Source: Cyprinodon diabolis
Taxonomy: Eukaryota; Chordata; Actinopteri; Cyprinodontiformes; Cyprinodontidae
Length of the DNA stretch: 64,000 nt
Assembly: GCA_030533445.1 (NCBI GenBank)
Contig: CM060064.1
Span: forward strand, 27,449,126-27,513,125
Direction of reading: 5' to 3'
Of the stretch, positions 35,390 through 47,132 are shown piece by piece. Below the pieces are notes generated by a model. It made no database searches, was not told the origin of the DNA, and saw nothing but the letters and a program-made list of their open reading frames with translations. The stretch's first letter is position 1, and every line of letters begins with the position of its first letter. Made by a program: the position numbers and the translations under genes.

Positions 35390-38300
35390 CTTGAAAATAG
35401 TAAATATAAACACATATGTCACCTTGGATACATTTAGAATAAGGACATGATCAAAGATACAGACAGAGGAACCCAAGAAATCTTTTATTTAGTGATTCCA
35501 GACCCTTTTAGACAAAAGGATTTTAAGATGTATGTCTGATAAATGGGCGGAAGAATAAACCAATGGATGAATGAATGGACAGACAGACCTGAAGTTGTAA
35601 AAAGTGAATGCACAGAACATATGGGAGGATGGAGGGACTAATGCAGCGAAAAATAGCTGGAATGGTAGATAGTCAAACGGATGGGGAGCTTGAAGGATGG
35701 GTAGATGGATGACAAATGAATGGATGGATTGAGAAACAGACAGATGGATGGAAAAGCATGGAAGGATGGTGGATCAAACTAATGAGTAGAAAAATGGATG
35801 GATGGATAAACGGATGTATCATAGTTTAATGGACAGAGGTACATACAGACAGGCTCATGACTGTACAGACAGATGGACAGACAGACAAATGTATGGCTAG
35901 ATAGATAATGGATAAATGAGTTAATTATTGATAGGTGGATTGATAAATGAACCGTTCATTAAGCCATCATTAGAGAATTGGACAGGAACAAGGTTTGGAA
36001 ATAAGATCCATATTTTTTTATCCGCCTTTTGAACATCTGGAAAATACAAAAAAGGAATTTATATTCAAATAATTTATATATTTAAATGTCATTTAAAATC
36101 TAATACTTTCTCAGATTTCAGAAACTGTCATAGTTCTAGAGACAACAAACATGGACTCTAAAGGCTTCTATTGGGAAAGGCTTGGAAAGCTGGTCAAAAC
36201 TGTTAATTTATTCCCATTTTCTTGTATTTTCTTCCATCTAGAGAAGCCATGGATTTTAGTTTGCATCCTGTGGAAAAACGGCTAATTTCTAATGTTAATG
36301 CAAATGTATTTTCTGCACACAGTAGACTGGCACAATAATTACCTGCTATTTTCCCGTTTTGATTACATCCCACACTTCCCTTTAACAAGAACTCATTTCG
36401 GTGTTTACCCATTCCGCAGTGAGCTGCTCTACTGTGGTACCAGTGTTACACAAACATATATTTGAGCATCCCTTATCATGATGATACCGATTACTTTCCA
36501 ACAGCCTTAACAACCCGAACACTTACTCATGTCAAAAGCATCTCTGTGAGTATTTCCATTAGCAGCAACAGGAGGTCGGTGTTTCTCAACATTCACATAT
36601 GATGGGTCATCAAACAGCTCTCGAACCCCTTCTTTGGCCCCGACTGAGACAGAGAGAGACAGGAGTGCAGCTTTTATTTTCTAGAAGTTTTGCAAAAACA
36701 TTTTCTGTTTTCAAGTAAAACAAGACCAGCACATTAAAACATATTTCTTTATTACTATTGTTAAAAAACTACCCTCAGTAATTAAAGGTAATGTCTTAGG
36801 ATTGAACATTGCGAAAGTAAATGGTCTTTCCAAAGTAAGTTAGAGGTATGCAGAGACGTGGCTCACCTGGTAGAGGAGGCACAGGCTGTTTGTGAATGTC
36901 GCTGTGACCTGGCTGCCCGTAGGGCTGCAAACACAAAGTCATAAAATCAAATACTGTAGCCATCCTTGGACTGAAAAGATTACAGAGGTCAAAAACTAAG
37001 GCTACGTTCACATTGCAGCCTAAAGTGACCCAAATCCGATTGTTTTTCCCACATGCGACCTGGATCTGATCTTTTCATGGCAGCCTGAACAACACAGATC
37101 CGATTTTTTCCAATGCGACCCAGGCCACTTGGCTATGTGGTCCTGAATCCGATACGAATCTGATCTTTTCAAATGCGACCTGTGTCTGAACGGCCAGGTT
37201 GGATTCATCCCTGAACGGCATTAATACCCGACAATGGTCACTATTCTGCGTCTTGCAATGCAGAAGCGGCAAGAAAAACAACAACCATGGCAGCTGAGGA
37301 TGCGGAGAGCAGTATTTATGTTTAATCATATTGAAAAGATTGAGTTTTATGGTTTGAAAAGATCGCTAGATCCATGTTTACTTCCGTAAACAGAGAGCAC
37401 GCTGGCCTGTGACGTCCTCAACTGTGCATGCGTTGTATGACTGCAGTTCACACAGGAGATCACGTACAAGTCGCATATATTCGGATATATTAACGGCAAC
37501 GCAAAAAAATCGGATTTCACCAAAAAAAATCTGAATTGAGCATCAAGGCCTGCAGTGTGAACGTAGTCTAAATGCAGAAGATCTGATCCTTTTGGGAGGA
37601 AGAAACAGTCTCCATGGCTTCCATGATGGCAAATTGTAATGTAATCAAATAAACTGATTAAACAGCACAGTGGTGAATTGAAGAACTGGAACTACTGTGA
37701 CCGTTTCAAAACACTCAAGCATTTCTATAAGGAAGATTTATTCCCCTCTCTAATCCATTCGCTCTCACCAGTGTTGCTCCTGGACGGGTCCTCATGTCAA
37801 TCAGGCCACCAGGGGGAGGCTGCTTATCAGGAAAGTTGTTATAGTAGGGAACCTTAGAAGGAGGAGGAGGAGGTGGAACAGCATCATCATCTTCTTCCTC
37901 CCATGCAGAGCCATCAAACGGAGCCATTCTGACAGACAGAGTTGTTTGGAAATTGAAGCAAGGAAAATCATCCACAGCGAGGGGGAAATCACAAACAAAG
38001 CGGCTGATTTTTTGTTGTTTTTTTTTTTTTTTATCTGTACCTGTCATGAGGTGTGACCAGCTTGGGGGGGTTCTTCAGGTACTGTTTGAAACGCAGCTCA
38101 AAGGCCTGGCCGATAGTGCTGATGACTTCCTGTGCCAAGCCCTCAGAGCACTCCAGGATGTGACACGCTGCAGCCGAGGAGGTAAAAAGAAAAGATAAGG
38201 AGGCTGCAGCAAAGTAACCTTGAATTAACTAGACAACACAATTCAAACAGAGGCAGGGCAGAAAGGTATGAAGACATCTGCAAGACAATAAAGTTCTTTA

Positions 38301-41300
38301 CTTAACAAAACAGTAATAACACTAAAATAATAACGAAAAAACATGTAGCAGGAGAGGAAAGAAGAGAATAAAAAAGAAAAAGATGGAAAAAGGGATATGA
38401 AAGAGAAAGATGAAGGAAAATGTAAAGAAAAAGGAACAGAAAAGAGGAAGAAAGGAAAAAATAAATCTTATTTAAAGCATCTTCTCTAAAGTGAGGTTAA
38501 CACAAAGTCTGTTACAGAGAAAACCACGAAAGACTGCATAGAAACGCAACCATTTAAAGGAACAGCAATAACATCTGGAACAGAAAATGGATGGAAAGTA
38601 AGACTTGCATTCATTTCACTCCTGTGATTTATTTCCCACTTGGCTTTTAATGCTGCTCCTTTAACTCTGCTGCTCAGCTCTCAGTCTCAGAACTTCTTTC
38701 ACAAATCCATAACGTTTTTCTTCTTCGCCTTCAATGCCATTTCTATGAATGAATACCTTCTGACAAGTGTGGGAAGTCGTAGCCTTCCTACTTCTATGTA
38801 ACCTTAAATTGCATTATTTTGGCAAAAATCATGCAGATCTATACCTCTTAGGAAGGTGAGCTCATTATGCACAGGTGGACTGCATCAGGTTCATCATTTA
38901 CGATCATTTACTGAAGTTATCATCATTTGTTGAATCTGACATGGGGCATTAGTAAGATAAATTTACGACAATATGAAGATTTTTCTATTTCTAGAGCCTA
39001 CAATATAAGGTCAGATATGTATAGATATTTAGTTTGTGTTTGAAACACAAAGCCACATTTCCAAAATAGGCAAAATATTCCATATCATTTAGGCAGATCT
39101 TCCTCTACATCATCACATCGCATTCCTTTTTAAAAGATTATAGTGTTTATTCCTGTGTTTTTAAAACCGTGTTTAATGTCTAAGCTGAGGTAGGCAGAGT
39201 TTTAGACATAGATTAGAAAGAATTGATAGCTATGTAATCTGAGAATGTAATATTAGGCTCCATTTCCTCATGATGCACAACTCAACACAAAAACCATGTG
39301 ATTGGTGTAAAGTCCCACAGAAGGGAGTCAAAGCTTTGGTATCTGACACATCAAGCTGCTGTTTTCACTCACCCCTCTGGTTGACTGGATCTTTGGCCAC
39401 ATATGCTACGTACTCAGCTGTATCCTGTGGGAACCAGACAGGGGAAATACAGTTAGAGGAGGAGGGGAATAGGGAAAAATCAATAGCAGGAAGAAGCAAA
39501 GGGTATTTTTAAGGCCGAGATAAAGACAACCAGGCAGACAAAGCAAAAGCTGTAGTCTCTAAGTTGTAACATGGGTTTAAAAAAACGTAAAAAGAGTACA
39601 GCACAGGAGGAGATGTGGTCAGAGACTGTGAGCTTATAAGGCAACAGAGAGGTCAGTGGAATTCATCGGAACAGACGATGACTTAGGATAGGGAGAAAGC
39701 ACATGCGAGCTGAAGAGAGACAGCAAAAGGCTGGTTTGAAGCCGGAGCTGAAAATGGCATAGAAAAAGAGGGAGGTTCTGGGTGACTCACTGGATCTCCT
39801 CCAGAAGCAAAAGAGATGGACTGCATGTGATGGTTGGCGATAATCTGTGGAGAAAAACAAACAGGACAACGGGGGAGAAAGAAAAGGAAAACACATGGGT
39901 GAGATGAAACGTGGTGGGGGGGGGATGAAATGAAAACATCTGAACGAAAGAGACAAAGATGGATTCATTTCTGGGAAAAGTGCTTTTCCCTCCACTGAAC
40001 ATCACCTGCTACTGAGATAAATCTAAGACTGGAAGGAGCCCATCTTTAACAGTCTGGAACAGCCACCCAGGCTGGATCAATAACAGCATTAACACTTGTT
40101 AGTGCTCCTTGGCCTCTATCTGATCCTGTATCTGTGAATGGATACACGTGCAGAACAACAGGCTTCATATTCTATGTGCTGATATAAATGACTGAATAGC
40201 ATCTCCCAACAGATTGACCACTTTGTATCCATGAACTCATTAGAGGTCTTAGTGGAGCATCACATCCTGCCCAGTGGCAAGACTAGAGAGAGGAGGAATG
40301 GGTCCAGTGAATGACGCTCACATAGTGGAGTAACTCATTTATCTGCCCTAATAATCCAGAAAGTCACAACTCTGCCGATTAAAGCAGTGAATTGAATTGT
40401 AAACACTGAAGAATATTCTTCATATCGGTTTGAATAACACATTCTTAGAGAATGGATAATTTTATTTATCTTCAGGATTCATAGATCTTTAGGTATGTTC
40501 ACACCAACAGTTAAAATAATGGATAGGTACAGGTCTTGAGTCATCAATGGCGCTTTTGCTGTAATACATTCTGTCTACTCAAAATTATATAACTACATAT
40601 ACTTAAAGTTGACTTTTATACTTTTTTAAATCATGTAATTTGGTGGTATCATTAGACTGAATCAAACTGCCTTCCTTTGAATTGAAGGAGGCCATAATTA
40701 CTGATAAATTAGTATTCCTTGTATTTTTGTTGTTTTTTTAAGATGTAAACTAAACAAAAAATATGGAATTCCACTATAGGGCTGAACTAAGCATGGATTC
40801 AAACTATAACAATTGTATTGTCCAGTTTTTTGGCATGTGGAGTAAGACAAGGAGGTGCAATCAGCTGAAGCAGCAGAGAAAGGATGCCAAAATGAACACT
40901 CTGGGCACTGGCTTTGACCTTGACCTCATCTGTGCTTTAAGGGATCCAACCACCATTCCACTTCTTCAAGAATAAAAAAAAAATATGCAGTCTCCAGGAG
41001 GCCCAATGAGCCTAACCTGTTTGCAGTCAGAGGCTAGTAGATTGAGGCTGCTGGTCGAGATGGTCAGGCTGATTGTCATGCCTGCAAACTGAAGGTTACT
41101 CTTCCCCAGTATGGACGTCAGGCAGCGAGAAGCAGGCTGGAAAAAAAGGGGAAACATATTTGTGAGTTTGAAACTAAACACTAACAATAAACCTATAAAA
41201 GAATTAGAGGATACTAGTCTTTGGGTGTATGTGTGGAAAAGCATGCATATGTGGGAGTGACAGAACAGCTGCGATTGTTAAAGTAATCTGCTCAGCATAG

Positions 41301-44300
41301 CCAACTGTGAGCAATAGGCCAGCCTTGGCCAAGACTGTCACCAACACCTCGATAGCACCGCTCCGTCAGACCAATAATTTTGAGCTAATGGCTTTCATTC
41401 ATATCATCCCCAAGTTTATGGAATGTGTGCTAAGGAAAGCATGCTAACCACATTAACCTCAATCCTGTGAAATAAAGGAGACTAGACCAATATAATCTAT
41501 TCTAGTACAAGTACTACGGCTGTATTTTGTCTGGGGTGCTTCCCTGCCAGACATTCCTTGGTCAAAGCCTGTAACGGCAGCAGGCAGCTGGATTTAGCCA
41601 CCTGTTTCATGGATGTTTTTACATTTCTTTGCAATACTGTGAAGAGACACACAAATCTTTTAAACTGCAGGCTGGCAGCTGTGACTGCTAATCTGACGTG
41701 CTTTAGGTATGACACGTTGGCTTTTCATACATTTGCCTCTTGGCAGGGGAGCAATAAGACATCAATGGCTCATCTGTGTAAGTGTATGGATAGCTTTAAT
41801 TAAGGGTCTGTGCATTTATGTCTTCTTCTATCATTAGTTTGGACAAACGGATTTATATGTTTAGGCTCAACATACTGAAGAAAGCAAACCTTTTAATAAC
41901 ATCATTAGAAAATATACAAAATTTGACTGATTTTACCTTTGCAAATTTGTTATTTTACAAACACAAACAGTAGCTTTTTATGACAGAACAAAATGAAATG
42001 GTGAATATATCTAAGTTTAAAGGGAATTCAGTTACAGTTCTTGTGTTTAGAGTCATTGTCTTGTTGGAAAGTGAACCTCTGCCTGAGTCTCAAGGCTTTA
42101 GCAGCCTCTTGATCTTCTTGTAACGTGATTCCATGTTTCCATTATTCTAGACCATCGTCCCAGTCCCTGCCCCAACAGTTTTTCCATCAAACCCATTTCT
42201 CCCCTCATTTGGAATGCAGGTAGTAACGCTGGTCTAATCTAGATGTAGCTCCTTAGTCTGCATGTTTTCTGTGTCCCTATATGGAATGTGACAAATTAAA
42301 AGCAGGACAAATCATGGTCCTCTATCAATTACTGACATGGTTTTGTAATTTCTCAATAAAAATTAATCTGTGGAGATACATGACCAATAGTTGTTCCACT
42401 GATAGACTCGTGAATTTGAGGTTTGGATCTCTGCAGATGTTCCAGAGTAAACGTCAGGCTAACACTAAATGGGATGCAGGCACTTCCTTAGTCACTTCCT
42501 TCTTCTTTTTGACTATTTGAGCTGATATAAAGAGTTAATTTCTCCACCGTGAGATCAATAAAGTCAATCAATCAATCAAGCACAGCAAAGAACTCAAATC
42601 ATTAAAATTAGTGTTGACTCATATTAGCCACAGTGCTGTGCAGTCACCGAGGCTGTGTAGCCCTAGAACTTGCAGAAACTCCCCTTAAACCTTTCTCATG
42701 ACCATCATTTCTACACTCTTTTTACAGTACGCTCTGGACTGGATCAGGAGCGCAGCTTCACCATAGTCAGTGTGAGCCCAGATATTCTGATTTCCTCTCT
42801 GATTAATTCCCTCTCCTTCAACTGAAAACAGTTGGATTGCTCTGTCTCACTATGTTTCTTATCCCTTTCCTCTTTAGACCATAGATTGGGCATATTTCTG
42901 TATTAGGACTGGGATCATGTTCTAAAACCTAACTTTGCTTCTCCACAAACTTATCTCTTGAGTTCATGATGTTGTTTGTTCACTAATGTTTTCTAACAAA
43001 CCTTCTAAGCCTTTGCAGACCAACTGAATTTGTACTGAGATCAAATTACAAATGAGGTGACTTCTAAAGATGCCTGATCACACCAAATGAAATTATGGAA
43101 TATCAGCGAGGAGGGGGGTAGATATGATATATTTTTAGATTTTTGTTAAAAACTGTGCACTCGTCCCAGTCTGTTTCAAAATTATAGCCTGTTTTGTGAT
43201 GCTTTATTGTATGCATTCCAAAAAAATAAAAAATACCTTAGGAGGTCAAAATCTAAAAGCATCATTATGCCCTTGGATGGACAATATACTGCAAACTATA
43301 CTTTTCTATACATTTCTTATGCTTTTAGTTACCGTAAGATGTGGTCTGAATTGAGGTTAAACTTTAGGGTTAGGAATTTGGTTATTCAGTCCACAAAATA
43401 ATGTACCTCGGTTTATTCTGTTTGTGTGTCAGGGACAGAAGGGAAACATGGCCGAACGGCCAACTGACCACAGGGCAGACAGTCAGGCTAAATTGAGATT
43501 TTATCCAGAAAAACCCTTCCTTTTGCTGTCCACTTAAGCTGCATAAATAAATAATGCTCTGTGTAAGGGTGTGGTTCAGTGTGAGCTGTATGTACCTTTC
43601 TCCTGCGGGCTCCTTTGGCTCCAGGTACCGCCTCACAAACCACAGCTATAGCCTCCCTGTGATGGTAGAAAAAAAACCAACATACAAGTGAGGCAAGTCA
43701 TTCTCTCTTTCTTGGTTTCACATTTATGCCGACTATAGAGAAATCCGGCAGCTGGTGGGAGAATTTATCTACCCTGGCAACTGTGATCTTTTATACCACA
43801 GAGACAAATATCACTCCGGAAACCACAAGGAAACCAACAGTATTCCAGAACGTTCTAATTTAGGGCTTCAGGGAACAGCAGGGGTGCACACACACTCACA
43901 GGCAAAAGGACAGAACTAATCAGAGAGTACATATGAGTAACCAAAACACAGCAGAACAGGATTAAATAAAAGCAGCAGAAAAGGCTTATAAAGCCAACAT
44001 GTTTCTCTAAGCTGAAGCACTGCCACTGTCTAATATTCCCACCCACTCACCATGCAGCATGTTGAAGCAAGAGTAATGGGACGGCAGCTGAAACATGTGG
44101 GCTGTGTGAATTCTCACCTGGTGACCTGAGTTCTGGTGCTGAAATCAAGAGCTCTCATTGACTGGAGCACCTCCACACAACCCATGTACTGTTCAGGAAA
44201 CAGGAAGGCAACAAGTTAGCTAAAGACATTTCCTCCATACTGTAAATTCAACAGAAAAGGCTTTGGAAGACAAACTGAGACAAAAAAGACAGGAAAGTTT

Positions 44301-46305
44301 ACACTCCTGGTGAAAATTGCCTACTTTTATGGGCCATTTTTAATAAAATAAAAATAGCACAGATTTAATTTCAGTATAGTCATTTAGTATGAAACTATGA
44401 GTTTGCTTGTTTTATATCCATGGTTGCTGCACTATTTGATGGAAATTCTTCTTTACCAGACCGTACAGTCCAAGCTTCAATATTTTTTTATGTTCCTGTT
44501 AAAATTTGCTCTTCAAATCTAAGAAAGAAATGGAAAAATGAACCTTTGAATATCTCTGAAACTGGAAGGAAGTATTGAAGAAAAGATAAATGAATAAATA
44601 GCAAAGAAGGAGGGAAGGAAAGACTAGGCAGGAGGAACGGAAGGGACACAGCACTAGGAACGAATAATGCAAATGGGATATGACAAAAGGATGAAAAAAT
44701 ATATCTTTTTGAAACAAATAAACACAAGAAAGACAGAGAAGACAGGAAAAAGAAATGAGGGACACAAGTATGACAGAGGAATGCAGGGTAATAAAGGAAA
44801 GAAGGAAGGAAAGAAACACAGGAGAAGGGAAGAAAGGAAAGAAGGAGATAAGTTAGGTTACGAAGTGATGACAATAATTAGGAAGCAAAGAAGGAAGAAA
44901 GAAAATTGGTATCTAAGAAAGAATAAAGGAATAAAATAAATAGATATAAAGAAAGCAATCAAAAAAGAAGTGAGGGGAAGGAGGAATATACCACTCACAA
45001 CAGGATATGATATAACATTTTGATATGGAAATATTTTTCAATATTTATTTATTTTCTTTGCTTATCCAGAAGGCCAAAATATTGTAAAAAAAAAATCCTA
45101 TATTACACCAGAGTGGGATAACTGATAGAATGTACTGAACATTATGACCTGATAACATGCATATAATCCAACACTCTAAATAGCTTCCAAAGGTAACAGG
45201 CCTCAACTTGGATCCATATGCTTGTTATTGGCTTATGTGTTCGAAAAGAAAAAAACAACAAAGGTGAATTTTGAAGCCTCTGACAAAATAGGTGGATAAA
45301 GGAGGATGAAACTAGACCTTGGAGAATTCTGCGTAAAAGAGTAATTATTAAACATTTTAAACAGAGTTATTATTAAATTACTCATACTTACTAAAATTCA
45401 ATTATTTAAATTTTATTGTAGATAGGGTTGGAGTTTGTATGTTCTGGCAACTGTAAAGTGCCTTGAAATTACATGTGTAGTGAATTGGCGCTATATAAAT
45501 AAACTGAATTGAACTGAATCCAAAGTGCAAAGAAAAGCAATAGTTCTATTAGTGGTTCTGGTCTGTAAAACCTTTGTATAGATAACCGTTCCTCCCCAAA
45601 TCTCTAAAATCTCAGCCTGTTCTTGTACATTGAGCATTCTTTGTCTGATGCAGAGCTGAATGCATAATTACACTCCTTATATATTCAAAGTTAGAGGGAG
45701 GGCTAGCTTACCCGTACAGTATAGGAAACTCCAGTGGTGCTGACCACATTGTCTGAATGCAGCCAGCCACGGGTGGGCTTGTTGACAAAAGACCCATGGC
45801 GTGTCCATTCATCTCCTCCCAGCTGACCTCCTTCCACCCGTGCCCGTCTGGAGGGCCCTGCAAGCCGGTTCATGTCCTGTAGAGGAGGTCGGGGAGGGGG
45901 ACAGGGGACAGTTAGGAGGGCAACATGTTGATGAAGAGGAGGGGAGGAGCTGGAATTGCTCCTGTCATCCCCAGAGGACTCGACAGGCGCCTGGGCCGGC
46001 TGAGACCTGCTCGTGGTCCTGGGTCCTGGGAGAAGAGTAGCAGAGACACCCAGGCGGAGGGATCTCATACTGGGAAAGAAAGAGCAGAGGGTGGTGGGGC
46101 TGTTTTCAGCTGGTCTGGGGGAAGTGGGGGCCAAGATGGGAGTGAGAGACGAGGAAGAGAGAGAAGATGGTAAACCAGGGGAGGGAGTCAGAGGGGTGGC
46201 AGGGCTGGAAGGCGGGAATGATGATGGGTTGGAGTTTGTTTCGTCGGTTGAGCTCAACGACTCACTCCGAATGTGGGTGTACTTAGTTTTCTGCACAAGC
46301 TCCAT
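34915..46305 (-). CDS. shc1: SHC-transforming protein 1 (complete, 12 coding exons, p66-type start)
   Basis: The coding exons are 46305-45712, 44188-44118, 43656-43596, 41136-41017, 39844-39791, 39424-39373, 38167-38041, 37928-37769, 36924-36867, 36643-36527, 35389-35133 and 35043-34915. All junctions are GT/AG and in phase, giving 1,800 nt and 599 residues (human p66 is 583). Domain order is CH2 (1-144), PTB (about 165-355), CH1 (about 360-500) and SH2 (504-595). Key residues are Ser69 in [12 protein letters not shown] (the p66 Ser36 equivalent), Tyr388/389 in PYYNNF and Tyr448 in DDPSYVNV (Grb2 pYxN sites), and SH2 Arg527 in FLVRES. SHC1 is a cytosolic adaptor that binds phosphotyrosine on activated receptors and recruits Grb2-SOS to Ras; p66 also acts in the mitochondrial oxidative-stress response. 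The motif set and length make orthology to SHC1 very likely; SHC2-4 are less likely because of the p66-like N-terminus and the pbxip1/lenep neighbours. Confidence 0.96.
35540..35955. repeat. Degenerate tetranucleotide array (GGAT/GACA types) in shc1 intron 10
   Basis: About 400 bp are dominated by 'gatggatgga', 'gacagacaga', 'gataaatga' and similar words without one perfect period: an old, diverged microsatellite expansion. No coding potential. Confidence 0.8.
36527..37928 (-). CDS. shc1: shc1 exons 8-10: CH1 region with Grb2 docking tyrosines
   Basis: Exon 8 (37928-37769) has [15 protein letters not shown], six prolines, then [15 protein letters not shown] and [10 protein letters not shown]. 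Exon 9 (36924-36867) is a short Pro/Gly exon. Exon 10 (36643-36527) has [15 protein letters not shown] and FDM. The tyrosines correspond to human Tyr239/240 and Tyr317 (p52 numbering). The loop between exons 8 and 10 is shorter than in mammals. A Harbinger-type MITE fills most of the intron between exons 8 and 9. Confidence 0.92.
37000..37568. mobile_element. Harbinger-like MITE with TAA target duplication, in shc1 intron 8
   Basis: The ends 'ggctacgttcacattgcag' and 'ctgcagtgtgaacgtagtc' are inverted repeats with a few mismatches. TAA flanks both ends (36,997-36,999 and 37,569-37,571), the 3-bp TWA duplication typical of PIF/Harbinger elements. The interior repeats 'gatccgatttttt' and 'gcgacc' motifs and has no transposase. 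It takes up about 569 of the 844 bp of the intron. Confidence 0.85.
38041..39844 (-). CDS. shc1: shc1 exons 5-7: end of PTB domain
   Basis: Exon 5 (39844-39791) gives [18 protein letters not shown]. Exon 6 (39424-39373) gives [17 protein letters not shown] plus one base. Exon 7 (38167-38041) gives [15 protein letters not shown]... and [20 protein letters not shown]. The last carries the C-terminal PTB helix that closes the phosphopeptide pocket. Confidence 0.94.
38330..38465. repeat. Purine-rich (GAAA/GGAA-type) tract in shc1 intron 6
   Basis: Nearly all A and G on the plus strand; low-complexity, non-coding. Confidence 0.7.
41017..41136 (-). CDS. shc1: shc1 exon 4 (PTB core)
   Basis: Forty codons, [20 protein letters not shown] then [20 protein letters not shown], closely match the PTB core of SHC1. 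The exon is phase 0 on both sides. Confidence 0.95.
42535..42585 (+). repeat. LINE 3' tail remnant
   Basis: The text 'gagatcaataaagtc' followed by (aatc)n is the typical terminal tail of teleost non-LTR elements. It lies in shc1 intron 3; only this tail is recognisable. Confidence 0.6.
43596..44188 (-). CDS. shc1: shc1 exons 2 and 3: start of PTB domain
   Basis: Exon 2 (44188-44118, 71 nt) encodes [20 protein letters not shown] and the start of QVTR. Exon 3 (43656-43596, 61 nt) encodes [20 protein letters not shown]. These are the canonical SHC PTB strand and helix sequences; one residue is missing in GA-RRRK compared with human. Donors are CCAG|gtgaga and AAAG|gtacat. Confidence 0.94.
44520..44995. 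repeat. Purine-rich (GGAA/GAAA-type) degenerate array in shc1 intron 1
   Basis: The plus strand is dominated by 'gaaggaaag', 'gaaagaaag' and 'ggaagaaag' words. Open frames here, on either strand, are products of this bias. Confidence 0.8.
45416..45520 (+). repeat. LINE/SINE 3'-end-type repeat in shc1 intron 1
   Basis: It contains 'gtaaagtgccttgaaatta' and 'gaattggcgctatataaata', ending in (aactg)-like repeats. This is a common teleost non-LTR 3' end, the opposite orientation of the copy at 3,265-3,440. Confidence 0.7.
45712..46305 (-). CDS. shc1: shc1 exon 1: p66 and p52 start codons, CH2 region
   Basis: This exon encodes residues 1-198. The p66 start (46,305) gives [19 protein letters not shown], aligned with the start of human p66. 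Another in-frame ATG nine codons upstream (46,332) has no counterpart and was not used. The p52 start is ATG 45,873-45,871 (residue 145, QD-MNRLAG). A Ser/Pro-rich insertion before the [11 protein letters not shown] motif makes CH2 about 33 residues longer there than in human. The exon ends GVSYTVR, the first PTB strand. Human p46 starts at a Met four residues before VSY; here that position is not Met (VVSTTGVSY). Confidence 0.93.
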
Positions 46306-47120
46306 AATTACGCAGAGATTTGAAGTCCACACTGGCTACAGCGATTCAAAGTCTATTTGTTTCACAATTTAAAATTTCCTCCTAAAAGGACATGCAACCA
46401 TCTGTCCTCCTTTCTCACTGCCAGAGCTTTGCATCCATCTGTGTGACTGTCTGTCCTCCACTCGTTACCAAGCAGCAAAAAACAAACTGCTTTAAAACTG
46501 GATTTATCCACAATAAGTGCAAGATGGTAGACGGGGCATTGGAGAAGCGAGGCCTCCGCGATGAAGTTGGAATACAGATGAAAATAGTTTATTAGTGCAC
46601 CAGCACAGCTCATGTTGTCCTCAGTTCGTTAGAAAGTTTTTGTTTGCTCAGTTCCCCTGAATAGATGAAGACGAGTTCACCGCAGGGTGTTCCGCTTGGC
46701 GTTCGGACACAGTGTAAAGTGATACCTGTGAGTATCTTGTCCCAGCTTCATCTCCTCTCAGTGAGCACTTGTTACTGAGCTGTGACCAGCACCATGAAGA
46801 ATCAACACCAATGTCTGTCTCTGAAACCGGTGTTTTGACATGCACGTATGTGAAATAGCTTCCTTTGTCAGCTGTGTTGCTTTACTTTACAGCAACATGT
46901 ACAAATCCTATAACCAACTTACTTAAAGTTTATAGGAGACCTTGGCCCACAAACTAAGTGGCAGCAATACACCCATAATGCATAACTTCATCTGGCCGAT
47001 TGAAAAGCAAACGCCTTGCGAGCAGCGAAAGATGAGACAGAGGAGGCTTACTGATGTCCCTCTATTACCAAACTAGAGGTACAGTCTCCTGAATATCTAC
47101 TTTTGAAGAGAAATGCAAAT
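46306..47120. other. shc1 5' flank, no coding exon recognised
   Basis: Probably shc1 5' UTR and upstream DNA. No promoter element stands out enough to place the transcription start. Confidence 0.4.
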
Positions 47121-47132
47121 CTGCTCCCCTTT

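Noticed and set aside
35540..35955. Possible CRISPR-like or regulatory repeat array
   Set aside because: The repeats are degenerate tetranucleotides without spacers, an ordinary eroded microsatellite in a vertebrate intron.
44488..44874. 128-codon minus-strand frame in shc1 intron 1
   Set aside because: Lies in a purine-rich degenerate array; the repetitive F/S/L composition is a by-product of GGAA/GAAA repeats.
46306..46332. Upstream in-frame ATG nine codons before the chosen shc1 p66 start
   Set aside because: The residues WTSNLCVI have no counterpart in p66Shc; the downstream Met aligns with the known start MDLL...YNPLRNESLSS.
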